64,000 nt of DNA from Paradesertivirga mongoliensis (GCF_024436395.1 NZ_JAFMZO010000003.1:372001-436000); one strand, 5' to 3'; counted from the first letter of the stretch, positions 34,727 to 43,987 are shown. The notes: generated by a model not told the origin, from the sequence alone. Translations and numbers: made by a program.

Positions 34727-36307
34727 TTATTGGAGGGCTGCCGGAATTAGCAATTTGTCGGTTCGGTAAGCATAGCCCGTATTATTCGGTGTTCCGCTAT
34801 ACAGTTGCGGACCTACCGAAGCCACATTATTAGCCGCATTGGTAACCGTATTACCGCCGTTACTGAAGGTAAGGTTCCCGCCAAATTCAGCAGCCTTCGC
34901 TCCTGTCAACCCTGCCTTATTTAGATTTGAACTAACGATCTGATGTCTCATCAGGTTAGCAAACTGATTAATGGACATGTATACATCACCCAAAAGCTGC
35001 TTCTCGACGTCAATACGAGCGGCTCTCATTGCTGCGTTGTCGGGCATCATATAAGTATTACCCCGGTTATTGATCGCATAGGTGTTAATCAGATTAGTTT
35101 TTTGCATCGCCGCGAAATACAGTTTGAATTCTGGCTCAATCATTGCCTTACCGAGCGCGCTTAACTGTCTCGGAGATTCTCTGAACGTGCTGTTAATGAA
35201 ATGGATGATTCCGTTACTCGCACGGATGTCCTTTCTTCCGAAATCGGCGTCGCTTCGCAAGGTGGTGGACAACATTTCGTAGCCGTTTGAGAGGAAGTGA
35301 AGATTTGCACCCACCCTACGGTTTTTCAAGCCCTCAGCGGTCATTACTGTATCGCTAAGAAAATAGTTTTCCAGTACTTCTTCGATATAGGATGGAGATA
35401 AGGAATCAATTTTGTTATCGACCTTTGCCATAGCAGGCGCAATGAATGCGTCGAGCACCTGGTTATTAGGGATTAGAATGGTTGTGAAAGCGGGGGTACC
35501 TCCCTGGCTGTTGGCTACTGTGTTCCCCACAGCTTTGTATTCGACTGCAATATTTGCGCCTGAATTAAGAAGCGGATAGGTAAAGATATAAGCAGTGTCA
35601 ATCGTGCCGTTTCTGTCCTTGTCGAAAGAATTTTCGCGATCAATTGTCTTGGTGCGCAAAACTTTCATCATTTTACCGAAAGTTGAGTTCGCTATTTCCG
35701 GATCGGAACTAATTATTTCTTCTAAACTTTTCAGCGGAACCATTACTTCTGGAATACCGTGAATAACGCCGTTATCGGCATCCATGTCTTGAAGAGATTT
35801 GACTATCTCCAGGTTATTTATTTTAAATACACCTGCAACGCTTGCGTCGATGTCGACAAATTTACGGTTACGGGTTAAATACTGTCTTTTTTGACTATAC
35901 AATTTATTCAGCGGATTTGTGTAGCGGTCGCGGAGGTCATAATAATACCACATACTCTGCACTACATGGTAGCTGCAAATACTAAACAACTCTGCTACTG
36001 GTACGTCTTTCACTGAGCTGTATCCGCTTGCGCTTAAATACTTGGTGAAGGCTTCGTTTGTAGGCGCGAATACAGTGTACGAGCCCCCCTTAATTAAAAA
36101 AGGTGTCAAACCAGAATGGTCTAGAGCCTCTGTGAACATGCTGAATTCGGGAGTTTTTTTTATTTTTTCGTACAAGTTCCCGCCCTTGGTGCTTCCGTCA
36201 CTCCAGTACTCGTCGAAATTCTTGTTACAGCCAGCGAAGGAAAACAACAAGAAAAACAGCAAAAAAACCCGGTAAGGGTAATCCTCTTTTCGTAAAAATC
36301 TAATCAT
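34727..36307 (-). CDS. Fasciclin-domain lipoprotein, three FAS1 repeats
   Basis: First gene of the six-gene Sus operon, 526 residues. Lipobox FSFAGC (Cys27). FAS1 domain 1 covers about 42-185 (FTEALDHSGLTPFLIKGGSYTVFAPTNEAF, YHVVQ, NGVIHGIPEVM); domain 2 about 190-370 with an insertion (TTILIPNNQVLDAF, LENYFL, NGIIHFINS); domain 3 about 375-525 is diverged (YFAAMQKTNLINTY, TYMMPDNAAM, LMRHQIV). A gene for a FAS1 lipoprotein in front of SusC is not part of the classical Sus layout. Surface glycan or matrix binding is the likely role, by analogy with the family; no ligand can be named. Confidence 0.85.
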   Translation of the reverse strand: MIRFLRKEDYPYRVFLLFFLLFSFAGCNKNFDEYWSDGSTKGGNLYEKIKKTPEFSMFTEALDHSGLTPFLIKGGSYTVFAPTNEAFTKYLSASGYSSVKDVPVAELFSICSYHVVQSMWYYYDLRDRYTNPLNKLYSQKRQYLTRNRKFVDIDASVAGVFKINNLEIVKSLQDMDADNGVIHGIPEVMVPLKSLEEIISSDPEIANSTFGKMMKVLRTKTIDRENSFDKDRNGTIDTAYIFTYPLLNSGANIAVEYKAVGNTVANSQGGTPAFTTILIPNNQVLDAFIAPAMAKVDNKIDSLSPSYIEEVLENYFLSDTVMTAEGLKNRRVGANLHFLSNGYEMLSTTLRSDADFGRKDIRASNGIIHFINSTFRESPRQLSALGKAMIEPEFKLYFAAMQKTNLINTYAINNRGNTYMMPDNAAMRAARIDVEKQLLGDVYMSINQFANLMRHQIVSSNLNKAGLTGAKAAEFGGNLTFSNGGNTVTNAANNVASVGPQLYSGTPNNTGYAYRTDKLLIPAALQ

Positions 36308-36500
36308 TGGTTATATAATTTGGTTAACTATGCAAATTTTATTGGTTTACAGTGCCGACAATCCCTCCAACACGCATAAACAAATACTTGACTTTATTGA
36401 AATTGAAATAACTTCCCTTTACTAATTGGCCCCAATGATTGCGATCATTTTGCTGGGTTTTAATTAACTAAAGATAAATTGAGCATGGTTTTTCCTATGC

Positions 36501-36589
36501 CACATTTGTGCAAATTCGTATCCCATTTGTTCACCCAGGTATTTTGAGAGTTTATCACTGAAATATACTCTTTATACCAACGTTGACAT
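36501..36589 (-). promoter_or_regulatory. Xylan-operon cis-module, copy 1
   Basis: CATTTGT at 36503-36509 and 36524-36530 (21-base offset), then CCAACGTTGACAT at 36577-36589. The same three elements, in the same order and nearly the same spacing, occur at 57711-57802 before the xus-type operon. The flanks are also similar (CACATTTGT, ATTC-TATC-CATTTGTTCA, TTTAT-CCAACGTTGACAT). It lies 196 bases upstream of the first gene. Confidence 0.65.
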
Positions 36590-36740
36590 AAAACCCCCTC
36601 CTTATTCGAGAAATCCAAATCATAGGGCACCCTTTTTTCATTACAATTCCTTCAAGCCTAAATATTGGGTTCCACGGGGCTCATTCAATTGTAGAAAGAA
36701 CATTAAGACCTTAAATATTTAAGGCATTCATTCTGCTGCC

Positions 36741-36853
36741 ACTTCTTAATTCAGGGCTAACGACGCCAAATGGAAACTCCGGTTTTTACTGCCGAGATGA
36801 AACAGCAGCATCAGGAAAATATAATATGGTTTTGAGGTGCTCCGCTGATATTA
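36741..36853 (+). pseudogene. Relic of a GH10 xylanase gene
   Basis: The stretch 36761-36790 matches 60452-60481, inside the GH10 gene on the right, at all but one of 30 positions (shared core CCAAATGGAAACTCCGGTTT). Similarity fades outward on both sides, with small indels, over about 110 bases. In the intact gene this encodes residues around 280-315, just after the nucleophile. Frame-breaking changes and the absence of the rest of the gene show it is debris. It lies 6 bases from the end of the neighbouring MG2-like/plug gene. Confidence 0.75.
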
Positions 36854-36859
36854 CTTGTG

Positions 36860-39232
36860 TTAATTGATGTCATTTTTACGAACATGGAATTCTGCTACCT
36901 TAGAACCAGCTGCTCCGTCGGCAGATAACGATTGAACTACTATTTGGTATTTTCCGTCAAGATCTGATGTAAAAAACTCCAATATAGCGGTGCCATCTTT
37001 AGCCACTTTATTGCCCGGACTCCAAAACAAGGTGGTTCGATAATCCGGGGTTTTTGAATGGGCGCTGATGTCTGCAGGGTACATGGGTGAATAAAACTCG
37101 CGCATATTTTGTAATCCATCATAGTCGGCAGCGGCGGCTCGCTCCGTCAACTTAAAACCTCCTAAATCACCTCTATAGCTGTGCAAACTCAGGATACCCG
37201 AGAAAACATTATGACCATACACATATGCATCATTAACTAATTCAATCCTCTCTATATTCATCGGGTTGATTTGAACTACCGCGTCCCCCTCGTCAAAAAC
37301 AGGAACTCCATCTATCAGAATCAAGGGCGCCTGGTGATGGAAAGTCCCAATAGCCGGACTAAGCATTTTTAACCGGTATGATTTATTTTTTAAGGTTACT
37401 AGAACTTCTGAAACATACTCCCTTAACACTTCTTCCATCGTTGTGAAACGGACATAATCGTCAAGTTTATAAACCCGATCGGGCCTCACATAAAAAGCTG
37501 CACTATCAATTGGTTCTACTCGTTCTCTATTAAGATTTGTTGATTGGTATATATTATTTACCTGCATTGCAACGCTCCTTAGGAGCAACTCCTGGTTGTT
37601 TGGATATGTTTTTTTAAAACTAACTTTAGCCGGATCGGTAAAAAACGTCGAGAAAGGTGAATTTATTTCCAAACGTACAAGACTGTCGCGCCGGGGATCT
37701 GTCTGAAAACTAATCTCGGCCCGCCCACTAAAGTCTTTTGTATAAAAATTTACCAGGCCATTACTATTTGACACCCCAGTATAAAATTGCGGCCTGCGAC
37801 CGGGAATAGATAGAAACGCTATTTGATTAGCAACCGGCTCCAGACTTTTAACATTGGTAATCCGGCCGCTGACAATATGCCCCTCTAGTTCTGGCAGATG
37901 GTAAGTATCTTGTTTCTTTTCACCTAACACATCGTCCCATTTAAATCGTCTCCACCCATGTGTCAGCATTAGCTCGTCGGTCGAATTATGGTATGGATTA
38001 TCTAAGTACCAGGCAGGGTCTTCAACATTTCCTTTCAGCTCGGAAGTTAACCAAAGGACCGAGGTAATATCTCCCCTGCTTTTCTCAACAGAATCTGCTC
38101 TATAAACAGCAACGGAAAAATCACCGCTTGCCGGCTCGCCATTTCCGAATTGCTCAAATGAAATAATAACCTTTTCTCGTGGAGAGTATACGGCTTTATT
38201 AGCAGAAACGTTGACGTTAAGCAATTTCTCGGGCTTTTTAAAAAACAACCGTTCACATATGGGCCGGCCAGAGGCGTCAAATAATGTAAGGTGAGAAATG
38301 CCGTCTCCCAACTGAGTAAAGGGAACAGTAAACCCCTCCGAAAGCGTGTTGCTCGGCAACGTGCTGACAAATCCAAGCTTCTGTCCGGTATGCACAAGCA
38401 AGGTGAACTTCTCATTGCTTTGAATAGTATTTTGCACACTAACGTTCAATACTGAAGCTCCCCGCTTAACAGACATTACCACGCCGCTATCGTAGACAGG
38501 AGGTAGTGGTGAAGAAAAAGATTTCCCATTTACGGGCATCACTACAGCCCTGTATAACCGCTGTTTCTGCGGTTTGAAGTTGAAGCTCCCTATTCCGTGT
38601 CTTGACGGAGTAAATCGTACTATCGTGTCAAGGCCATCGAGAATTGCCCCTTCAAAATCTACAGAATGTCCTTCATTATCCAACACCTTAAATGCGACTT
38701 TACTAGTCAGCCCTGAAACAAGATTGCCACCTTCCGGAAAAAACTGAATAGCCAGCGTTTTCTCGGATGCATTTACTACCACTTCCTCCTCCCTTACGGT
38801 ATTATAAATTGAAAGACTCTTTTGATAATAAAAATCCGGATTAAAATTTTTCATCCAGTTGGTATAACTTCTCAGCCGGTAGCTGCCCGACTCCAATGCA
38901 ACCGGCAAATAAGCAGAACCTGCGCCTCTACCCTCTTTTAATTCTATTTTCGTTTGGATAACCGGTTTGTTTTGTGAGTTGAGTAACTCGACGTAGGCTA
39001 CTTTACTCACATTCGAGGGAAGGTTAGTATAGGCTTCAGTACAATAAACTTTAAACCAAATGATCTCGCCGGCCAGGTACACATCCTTGTCGTTGTGAAT
39101 ATAAATCTTCTCCTGAAAATTGGTCTTCAAATGGTTGCTGAGCTTTCGTTGTAAGTCTCCGCCATCCTGCTGGGCCCGGGCGGAAAACTGAACCAGTGTG
39201 CATAATAACGATAAAAATATTTGAGCTTTCAT
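36860..39232 (-). CDS. MG2-like/TonB-plug-domain secreted protein
   Basis: 790 residues, signal peptide 1-20 (FSARAQ). MG2-like domain at about 40-145 (IYIHNDKDVYLAGEIIWFKVY, SGSYRLRSYTNWMKNFNPDFYY), further beta domains, and a plug-like domain near 610-690 (VLREYVSEVLVTLK, LILIDGVPVFD, NPMNIERIELVND, GILSLHSYRG). No barrel follows the plug. It is a paralogue of 20761-23214 with the same architecture. Here it is the last gene of an operon with an STN-type TonB receptor and a DUF4249 lipoprotein, which supports a role in TonB-dependent uptake, perhaps as a periplasmic or surface assembly/binding factor. Function is not established for the family. Confidence 0.8.
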   Translation of the reverse strand: MKAQIFLSLLCTLVQFSARAQQDGGDLQRKLSNHLKTNFQEKIYIHNDKDVYLAGEIIWFKVYCTEAYTNLPSNVSKVAYVELLNSQNKPVIQTKIELKEGRGAGSAYLPVALESGSYRLRSYTNWMKNFNPDFYYQKSLSIYNTVREEEVVVNASEKTLAIQFFPEGGNLVSGLTSKVAFKVLDNEGHSVDFEGAILDGLDTIVRFTPSRHGIGSFNFKPQKQRLYRAVVMPVNGKSFSSPLPPVYDSGVVMSVKRGASVLNVSVQNTIQSNEKFTLLVHTGQKLGFVSTLPSNTLSEGFTVPFTQLGDGISHLTLFDASGRPICERLFFKKPEKLLNVNVSANKAVYSPREKVIISFEQFGNGEPASGDFSVAVYRADSVEKSRGDITSVLWLTSELKGNVEDPAWYLDNPYHNSTDELMLTHGWRRFKWDDVLGEKKQDTYHLPELEGHIVSGRITNVKSLEPVANQIAFLSIPGRRPQFYTGVSNSNGLVNFYTKDFSGRAEISFQTDPRRDSLVRLEINSPFSTFFTDPAKVSFKKTYPNNQELLLRSVAMQVNNIYQSTNLNRERVEPIDSAAFYVRPDRVYKLDDYVRFTTMEEVLREYVSEVLVTLKNKSYRLKMLSPAIGTFHHQAPLILIDGVPVFDEGDAVVQINPMNIERIELVNDAYVYGHNVFSGILSLHSYRGDLGGFKLTERAAAADYDGLQNMREFYSPMYPADISAHSKTPDYRTTLFWSPGNKVAKDGTAILEFFTSDLDGKYQIVVQSLSADGAAGSKVAEFHVRKNDIN

Positions 39233-39244
39233 CTCGAGTTTCGC

Positions 39245-40363
39245 TTAATTGGGCCAGAATGAAGGCTTTACATTTGAGCCACGAGTAGTGCAATCAAGAC
39301 ATGCTTTCGGGCCGATAATAATTGAAGTATCACCATCTTTCCAAATCTTACTTTGGATTAGAAAATCCATTTGCGTATAGAACGAAACAGAATCAGAACT
39401 AACGGTCAGGACAGGTTCACAGGCTTCTCTATAAACCCAGGTCGCAGGCTTATCCTCCTTATGAATAAAAATTCTCTTTTCGGATACTGTCCCCGCACTT
39501 ATCCATCCTATAACCTGTTCTTCGGGACGGGTTACGCATCTGATATTTCCCTTGAGTTCGCTGGGCTGAGGATCGAAAATAGTCCCTATCTCCTCGGTAT
39601 TTTTCTTCATCGTCTCCATATATTGATAAGCTTCGCGAGTTAAGCCACATTGCTGAACAGAAATGCTATACAACTGAGAAAGCTTTATTGATGTTCCCTG
39701 GATGTGGGTAAGGGGAAAAAGAGAGACCCGATCATCAGAGAGCCGTTCCGTAGATCCTAAAAGAATACTTGAAGAAGCATTATTTTGCCAGCACCGCTCT
39801 ACACTAACAAGTCGTTCGATTATTCTTCCGTCTTTGAACTCCCACAAAGAAGGTAAACCAGACCGAACCTCCCATGTCTCGCTAAAATCCCATGAGTAAA
39901 ACTTAGTTTGGCTATTAGGATCGTGAGTGTTGACATAAACTTCAAAACCTCCTCTTTCTATTTTAAAATTCAAACTATCAATTTCTGGGGTAGCGATATT
40001 TTTCAAAAAGTCGGTTTCGTACACCTTTGTGTTTGCTCTGATAATTTTCACCCGGTAGCTTTTTGCGATATCTAAATTTTGAGTATTCAAATTACACTCG
40101 CCATTCTGATTGGAGATTCCCATAATGATCGTTCCATCGCTTCCTTCAACCAGCACCCTCGCGTTCGGTTCGGGAATACGCGGCACAGGATCCGGCAAAT
40201 TTCCGCTCCGGCTTAAAATAAATCTAGTTGTACCTCCTATAGTTAGATGCCCCTCAACCACCAATAAGTCCTTGTTCTCAGCATTTACTTCAGGACTGAA
40301 AGGGTCTTTACAGGATATTGCCAATACAAAAAGTAAAAATAGAACTGTATTTAAAAGTCTCAT
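39245..40363 (-). CDS. DUF4249 lipoprotein
   Basis: 372 residues with lipobox LAISC (Cys18) directly followed by KDPFSPEV. The start of the mature protein (LLVVEGHLTIGGTTRFILSRSG, NARVLVEGSDG, YRVKI) and the WDFSETWE region are typical of DUF4249 lipoproteins, which almost always accompany a TonB receptor in Bacteroidota. Its start overlaps the stop of the receptor gene by 4 bases (ATGA), so they are translationally coupled. A SusD-like capture role at the surface is the usual suggestion and is inference. Confidence 0.88.
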   Translation of the reverse strand: MRLLNTVLFLLFVLAISCKDPFSPEVNAENKDLLVVEGHLTIGGTTRFILSRSGNLPDPVPRIPEPNARVLVEGSDGTIIMGISNQNGECNLNTQNLDIAKSYRVKIIRANTKVYETDFLKNIATPEIDSLNFKIERGGFEVYVNTHDPNSQTKFYSWDFSETWEVRSGLPSLWEFKDGRIIERLVSVERCWQNNASSSILLGSTERLSDDRVSLFPLTHIQGTSIKLSQLYSISVQQCGLTREAYQYMETMKKNTEEIGTIFDPQPSELKGNIRCVTRPEEQVIGWISAGTVSEKRIFIHKEDKPATWVYREACEPVLTVSSDSVSFYTQMDFLIQSKIWKDGDTSIIIGPKACLDCTTRGSNVKPSFWPN

Positions 40364-43140
40364 TTGAAGCGGATATTATAATTGACAAAAGGAATTGCCG
40401 TGCCAAAAATCGACAGCTTGTACCCGTTAATAACCTTATTCTCACTGGCGAAGAAGCTGGCAAAGGCATTTTTTCGTCCGGTAAGGTTATAAACTCCAAA
40501 CGTCCAGGAGTTGTGGGTTAGCTGTCTCACTTTATGGTTACCTAGCACATTCAACGAAATATCAGACCGGAAATAATCGGGAATTCTATACTGATTTCGC
40601 TCCGAATACAATAGCCGCTGCCCTCCCTTATAAAAATATCTGCCAACAGGCAATGTTATTGGCCTGCCCGTGCTATATGTAGTGTTAAGCGAAAAACTGA
40701 CCCTGTGCGAAAAACGATAATTTCCAATTAAAGTAAAATCATGAGGCTTGTCGTAGTTAGACGCATAATATTTGCCTCCGTTGATGGAATTTGTTCCGGT
40801 GATATCTTCTGTTTTGAGTAAGGTTCGAGAATATGTATAGCCCAACCAACCATTCAGTTTGCCCGTAAGCTTTTTCACCAGGAACTCTATTCCATAAGCT
40901 TTTCCCTGAGTTGGGAGTACATCTTGCTCCAGTTTATGATTAAGAATTAAAACTGCTCCACTTTTGTAATCCAGGAAATCCTTTATATTCTTATAGTATC
41001 CTTCAACCGAAGTTTCGATGGTATTGGATTTAAAATTCTTGTACAGGCCGAGCGAAACTTGATCTCCCCGCTGAGGCTTGATATTCATATCACTTAACTT
41101 CCATACGTCTGTGGGAGACATCGATGTGGTGTTTGACAACATGTGAACATATTGCCGTTGCGTGTTATAACCTGCTTTTACAGAAAATGTGGGACTCAAC
41201 GCTATTCTTGCCCCCAATCTGAATTCCGGCCCGTGATATGTTTTGATGAACTTTCCCTTCGGGTAACTTTCGGTAGACACCATATTTGCGTCTGTTACCG
41301 GGAGGCCGGGTGCGTAGAAATTTACCTTACCGGGACCCATATTGTTATACATGGAATAGCGCAATCCAGCATTCAGCGTGATAGCGTCGCTGAGGTCATA
41401 ACGGGGTTCCACAAAAATCGCACTCTCTATTGCCTGTTCATTAGCCAAAACATCTGGCACTACCAGCGATCGCTCATTATAAGGCAAGAGCGCACCGGGT
41501 TTACTCTTATATAAAATCGAGCTGCCGCCGAACTCCATATTCAATTTTGGCGTTGGATAATAATTGAAAGTCGCTTTTAAATTATTTTGCTGAATACTGA
41601 ACTTCATACTGTAATCCACTTCTTCCAGATAATTACTGTAATTATTGTACTCATACTTGTCTACACCGCCAGAAACAACGCTATAAAGCTTGTTATTAAA
41701 GGTGTGTTTCCAGCGCAGTGATAAATTTTGATTACTGTATCGAAAGGTGGTGTCGGTTGCCAGGTTGGATTGATCACTACTTAGATAAGCTGTGAAATAA
41801 AAGCTATTTCTTTCATTTTGTTGATGGCTAACATTAAGATTCAGATCATAAAAACTTGCTTTCGCACCTCGATAACCGGCTTTTTCTGGTAATAGGTCCA
41901 TAATCCAATTCGAATAAGTGGTGCGACCGCCTACAATGAAAGATGTTTTGTCTTTAATGATGGGCCCTTCGAAATTGAGTCGGCTGGTAATAAGCCCTAT
42001 ACCTGCAGTGCCGGAATACTCCTTTTTGTTACCCTCGCGGGTGTTTAGCTCAAGCACTGAAGCCAACCTCCCACCATATTTTGCAGGAATGCTACTTTTA
42101 TATAACTGAACGTCTTTGATCACTTCAGGATTAAAGGCAGAGAAAAAGCCAAAAAAATGTGCGGGGTTAAAAACTGTTGCGTCGTTAAAGAGGATCAAAT
42201 TTTGATCTGTGGAGCCTCCTCTCACATTGAAACCGGTGCTTGATTCTCCTACAGACTTAACCCCCGGAAGAGTCAAAACCACGCGTAACACATCAGCTTC
42301 CCCAAAAACCGTTGGTACTTGCTTTATGGTAGCAATGTCCAGTTTCTCGATACCCATCTGAGTCCTCCGGATATTGGCTGTTTTGTCTGCTGTAATAACT
42401 ACTTCTTTTAAAGAAAGCAATTGGTCTTGCAAGCCAATATCCAATTTTCCATCTCCCAACAGGAGAATGTACCGGCGGGTATCTTTAAAACTTACTGCTC
42501 TTAAATTTAATTCATGTCGCCCTTTTGGCAAGGTTAGAGAATAAAACCCGTATGCATCCGTAACAGCTGTAATTCGTGGCTTAGTAATAAATACGGCAAC
42601 TCCCGAAAGAGGTTCACCCGATGTACTATGCTTCACATATCCTGCTATCGTCGCATTAGTTTTCTGGGAGTTTGTGTTAACTCCGATGGTGTAAATCTTG
42701 TTTTCTAACGTAGAGATCACCCTTTGTTCAGGAGCAGCTAAATCTGCAACCTGAACCTTGGGTGCTGAAACGTTATTCGGCGTTTCTCCACTATATTGAG
42801 ATGGAAGCACTACCATTATTTGCTCCCCTTTCGTCAAGAAAATACTGTTTCCATAAATTGAATAATTAAACTCTGTACCAGAGAACGCCTGTTTTAAAAT
42901 CGCTTCAGGGGTCGAATTCGAGACGCTTGCCGTTATTCTGATGCTGTCGAACAGTGGTCTATCGTAATATAACCGGTAATCGGATTGCAGCTCGATTTGT
43001 TTAGCTAGTTCGTCTATAGAAGCATTCTGGAGGTTTATATTGATCGTTGCCGAATCTCTTTGAGCACTGACTTGCTTTGCTGAAGCAGCGCATAAAATAA
43101 AAAAGAAAAAGTATACCAGGTGCAGATGTTCCTTTCCCAT
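40360..43140 (-). CDS. TonB-dependent receptor with STN signalling-type domain
   Basis: 926 residues. Signal peptide 1-26 (KQVSAQ). An N-terminal secretin/TonB short domain at about 30-105 (ATININLQNASIDELAKQIELQSDYRL, GTEFNYSIYGNSIFL), a carboxypeptidase-regulatory-like domain at about 160-245 (IAGYVKHSTSGEPLSGVAVFI), a plug (VLRVVLTLPGVKSVGESSTGFNVRGGS, NLILFNDATVFNP) and a barrel. An STN domain often signals to FecR/FecI pairs, but no such regulator genes are adjacent. Paired with DUF4249 rather than SusD, so it belongs to a different receptor class from the SusC proteins here. Substrate unknown. Confidence 0.92.
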   Translation of the reverse strand: MGKEHLHLVYFFFFILCAASAKQVSAQRDSATININLQNASIDELAKQIELQSDYRLYYDRPLFDSIRITASVSNSTPEAILKQAFSGTEFNYSIYGNSIFLTKGEQIMVVLPSQYSGETPNNVSAPKVQVADLAAPEQRVISTLENKIYTIGVNTNSQKTNATIAGYVKHSTSGEPLSGVAVFITKPRITAVTDAYGFYSLTLPKGRHELNLRAVSFKDTRRYILLLGDGKLDIGLQDQLLSLKEVVITADKTANIRRTQMGIEKLDIATIKQVPTVFGEADVLRVVLTLPGVKSVGESSTGFNVRGGSTDQNLILFNDATVFNPAHFFGFFSAFNPEVIKDVQLYKSSIPAKYGGRLASVLELNTREGNKKEYSGTAGIGLITSRLNFEGPIIKDKTSFIVGGRTTYSNWIMDLLPEKAGYRGAKASFYDLNLNVSHQQNERNSFYFTAYLSSDQSNLATDTTFRYSNQNLSLRWKHTFNNKLYSVVSGGVDKYEYNNYSNYLEEVDYSMKFSIQQNNLKATFNYYPTPKLNMEFGGSSILYKSKPGALLPYNERSLVVPDVLANEQAIESAIFVEPRYDLSDAITLNAGLRYSMYNNMGPGKVNFYAPGLPVTDANMVSTESYPKGKFIKTYHGPEFRLGARIALSPTFSVKAGYNTQRQYVHMLSNTTSMSPTDVWKLSDMNIKPQRGDQVSLGLYKNFKSNTIETSVEGYYKNIKDFLDYKSGAVLILNHKLEQDVLPTQGKAYGIEFLVKKLTGKLNGWLGYTYSRTLLKTEDITGTNSINGGKYYASNYDKPHDFTLIGNYRFSHRVSFSLNTTYSTGRPITLPVGRYFYKGGQRLLYSERNQYRIPDYFRSDISLNVLGNHKVRQLTHNSWTFGVYNLTGRKNAFASFFASENKVINGYKLSIFGTAIPFVNYNIRFK

Positions 43141-43141
43141 A

Positions 43142-43882
43142 CTAGTTTTTTATCGAATCGAAATATCCAACAACTCGTAATATCGACCGCTCCTTTTCTT
43201 TTTTAAAGTTTAACTTGTTTGTTTTGATATATTGCTGAATTTGACTTCTGTTAGTTCCGAAAAGATTAACTAAATCACCTTTGGTTTTAACCTGCCGAAA
43301 TACCGAATCTCTTAACAGGTAATACCGGTCATTCACAGACGCATTACGCTTTACATCAAACTGATTAACAGACTCATGCACTTTCTTCTGCCTCTTAGCA
43401 AGCAATACAGAGGGTCCCTTGTGAAGTAAATCATAATATCCGGAAGGGATCTGCTCTTCACTCTCCGTGTCGGTTTTTAGATTTATGAAAGTATGTCCCT
43501 GAACAAAAAATGATTCTACAAATTTCGGATTTACGATAACCTTAGATTTTTTGTCTGGGCCTATAACTATTAACTCGTCTCGCACAATATCATACGCTAC
43601 ATCAAGATCATTGTAACTATACCCTTCAGATGTAATGCTCCCTTGCACAAACTGTCCATTACCGAAAAAGGTGTGCTCATTATCATGGAGACTTATATGG
43701 TCAAAATAATACCTCCCGTTAAAAATCGATGAGCTCTCCCGCTGTTGGCTTAGATAAAAATTTGTTAGATTTTGAGATGCTGCTGCGATATAAGAGCTAT
43801 CATTAAGAGCTTGTGAAAACGCACCCTTACTTAAGGTTAAAAACAGACCGGCTGTGGTAAGCAATCGATAGGTTGTGATCAT
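43142..43882 (-). CDS. Secreted protein of unknown function
   Basis: 246 residues from the ATG at 43882; the frame extends upstream only to a TTG with no signal. Signal peptide MITTYRLLTTAGLFLTLSKG to FSQ. The mature part (YFDHISLHDNEHTFFGNGQFVQGSI, YDIVRDELIVIGPDKKSKVIV, then a lysine-rich C-terminus with LVNLFGTNRSQIQQYIKTNK) resembles uncharacterised exported Bacteroidota proteins encoded in front of TonB receptors. I do not recognise a named family. It is the first gene of the operon, one base before the receptor gene, and directly follows the terminator of the xylan operon. Confidence 0.72.
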   Translation of the reverse strand: MITTYRLLTTAGLFLTLSKGAFSQALNDSSYIAAASQNLTNFYLSQQRESSSIFNGRYYFDHISLHDNEHTFFGNGQFVQGSITSEGYSYNDLDVAYDIVRDELIVIGPDKKSKVIVNPKFVESFFVQGHTFINLKTDTESEEQIPSGYYDLLHKGPSVLLAKRQKKVHESVNQFDVKRNASVNDRYYLLRDSVFRQVKTKGDLVNLFGTNRSQIQQYIKTNKLNFKKEKERSILRVVGYFDSIKN

Positions 43883-43917
43883 AGGTTTAGATAGGAATTG
43901 AGAAAAATGCAGCGTCA

Positions 43918-43950
43918 ATAAAAAGGGTACAAGTAAGTTCTTGTACCCTT
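43918..43950 (-). terminator. Terminator of the xus-type xylan operon
   Basis: AAGGGTACAAG (43923-43933), loop of 6, CTTGTACCCTT (43940-43950): a perfect 11-base-pair stem. On the leftward transcript it runs into five T. It lies 38 bases after the stop of the GH10 gene. Confidence 0.85.
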
Positions 43951-43987
43951 AAATAACAATTGGCTGATAGTGCTAAGACCTTTCTTT

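Larger units (their letters stand above)
36308..36859. promoter_or_regulatory. Promoter region of the FAS1-Sus operon, with gene debris at its right end
   Basis: About 550 bases without an intact gene. It holds the shared CATTTGT/CCAACGTTGACAT module (36503-36589), a perfect 16-base palindrome CCTTAAATATTTAAGG (36709-36724), and a short relic of a GH10 xylanase gene (about 36741-36853). The promoter for the leftward FAS1 gene should lie between 36307 and 36503, but I find no clean TTTG/TAnnTTTG pair. No terminator is visible for the TonB operon that ends at 36860. Confidence 0.5.

Noticed and set aside
36709..36724. Perfect palindrome CCTTAAATATTTAAGG as an operator
   Set aside because: AT-rich 16-base palindromes arise readily in such DNA, there is no second copy, and no gene start is close by; kept only as a note in the region entry.
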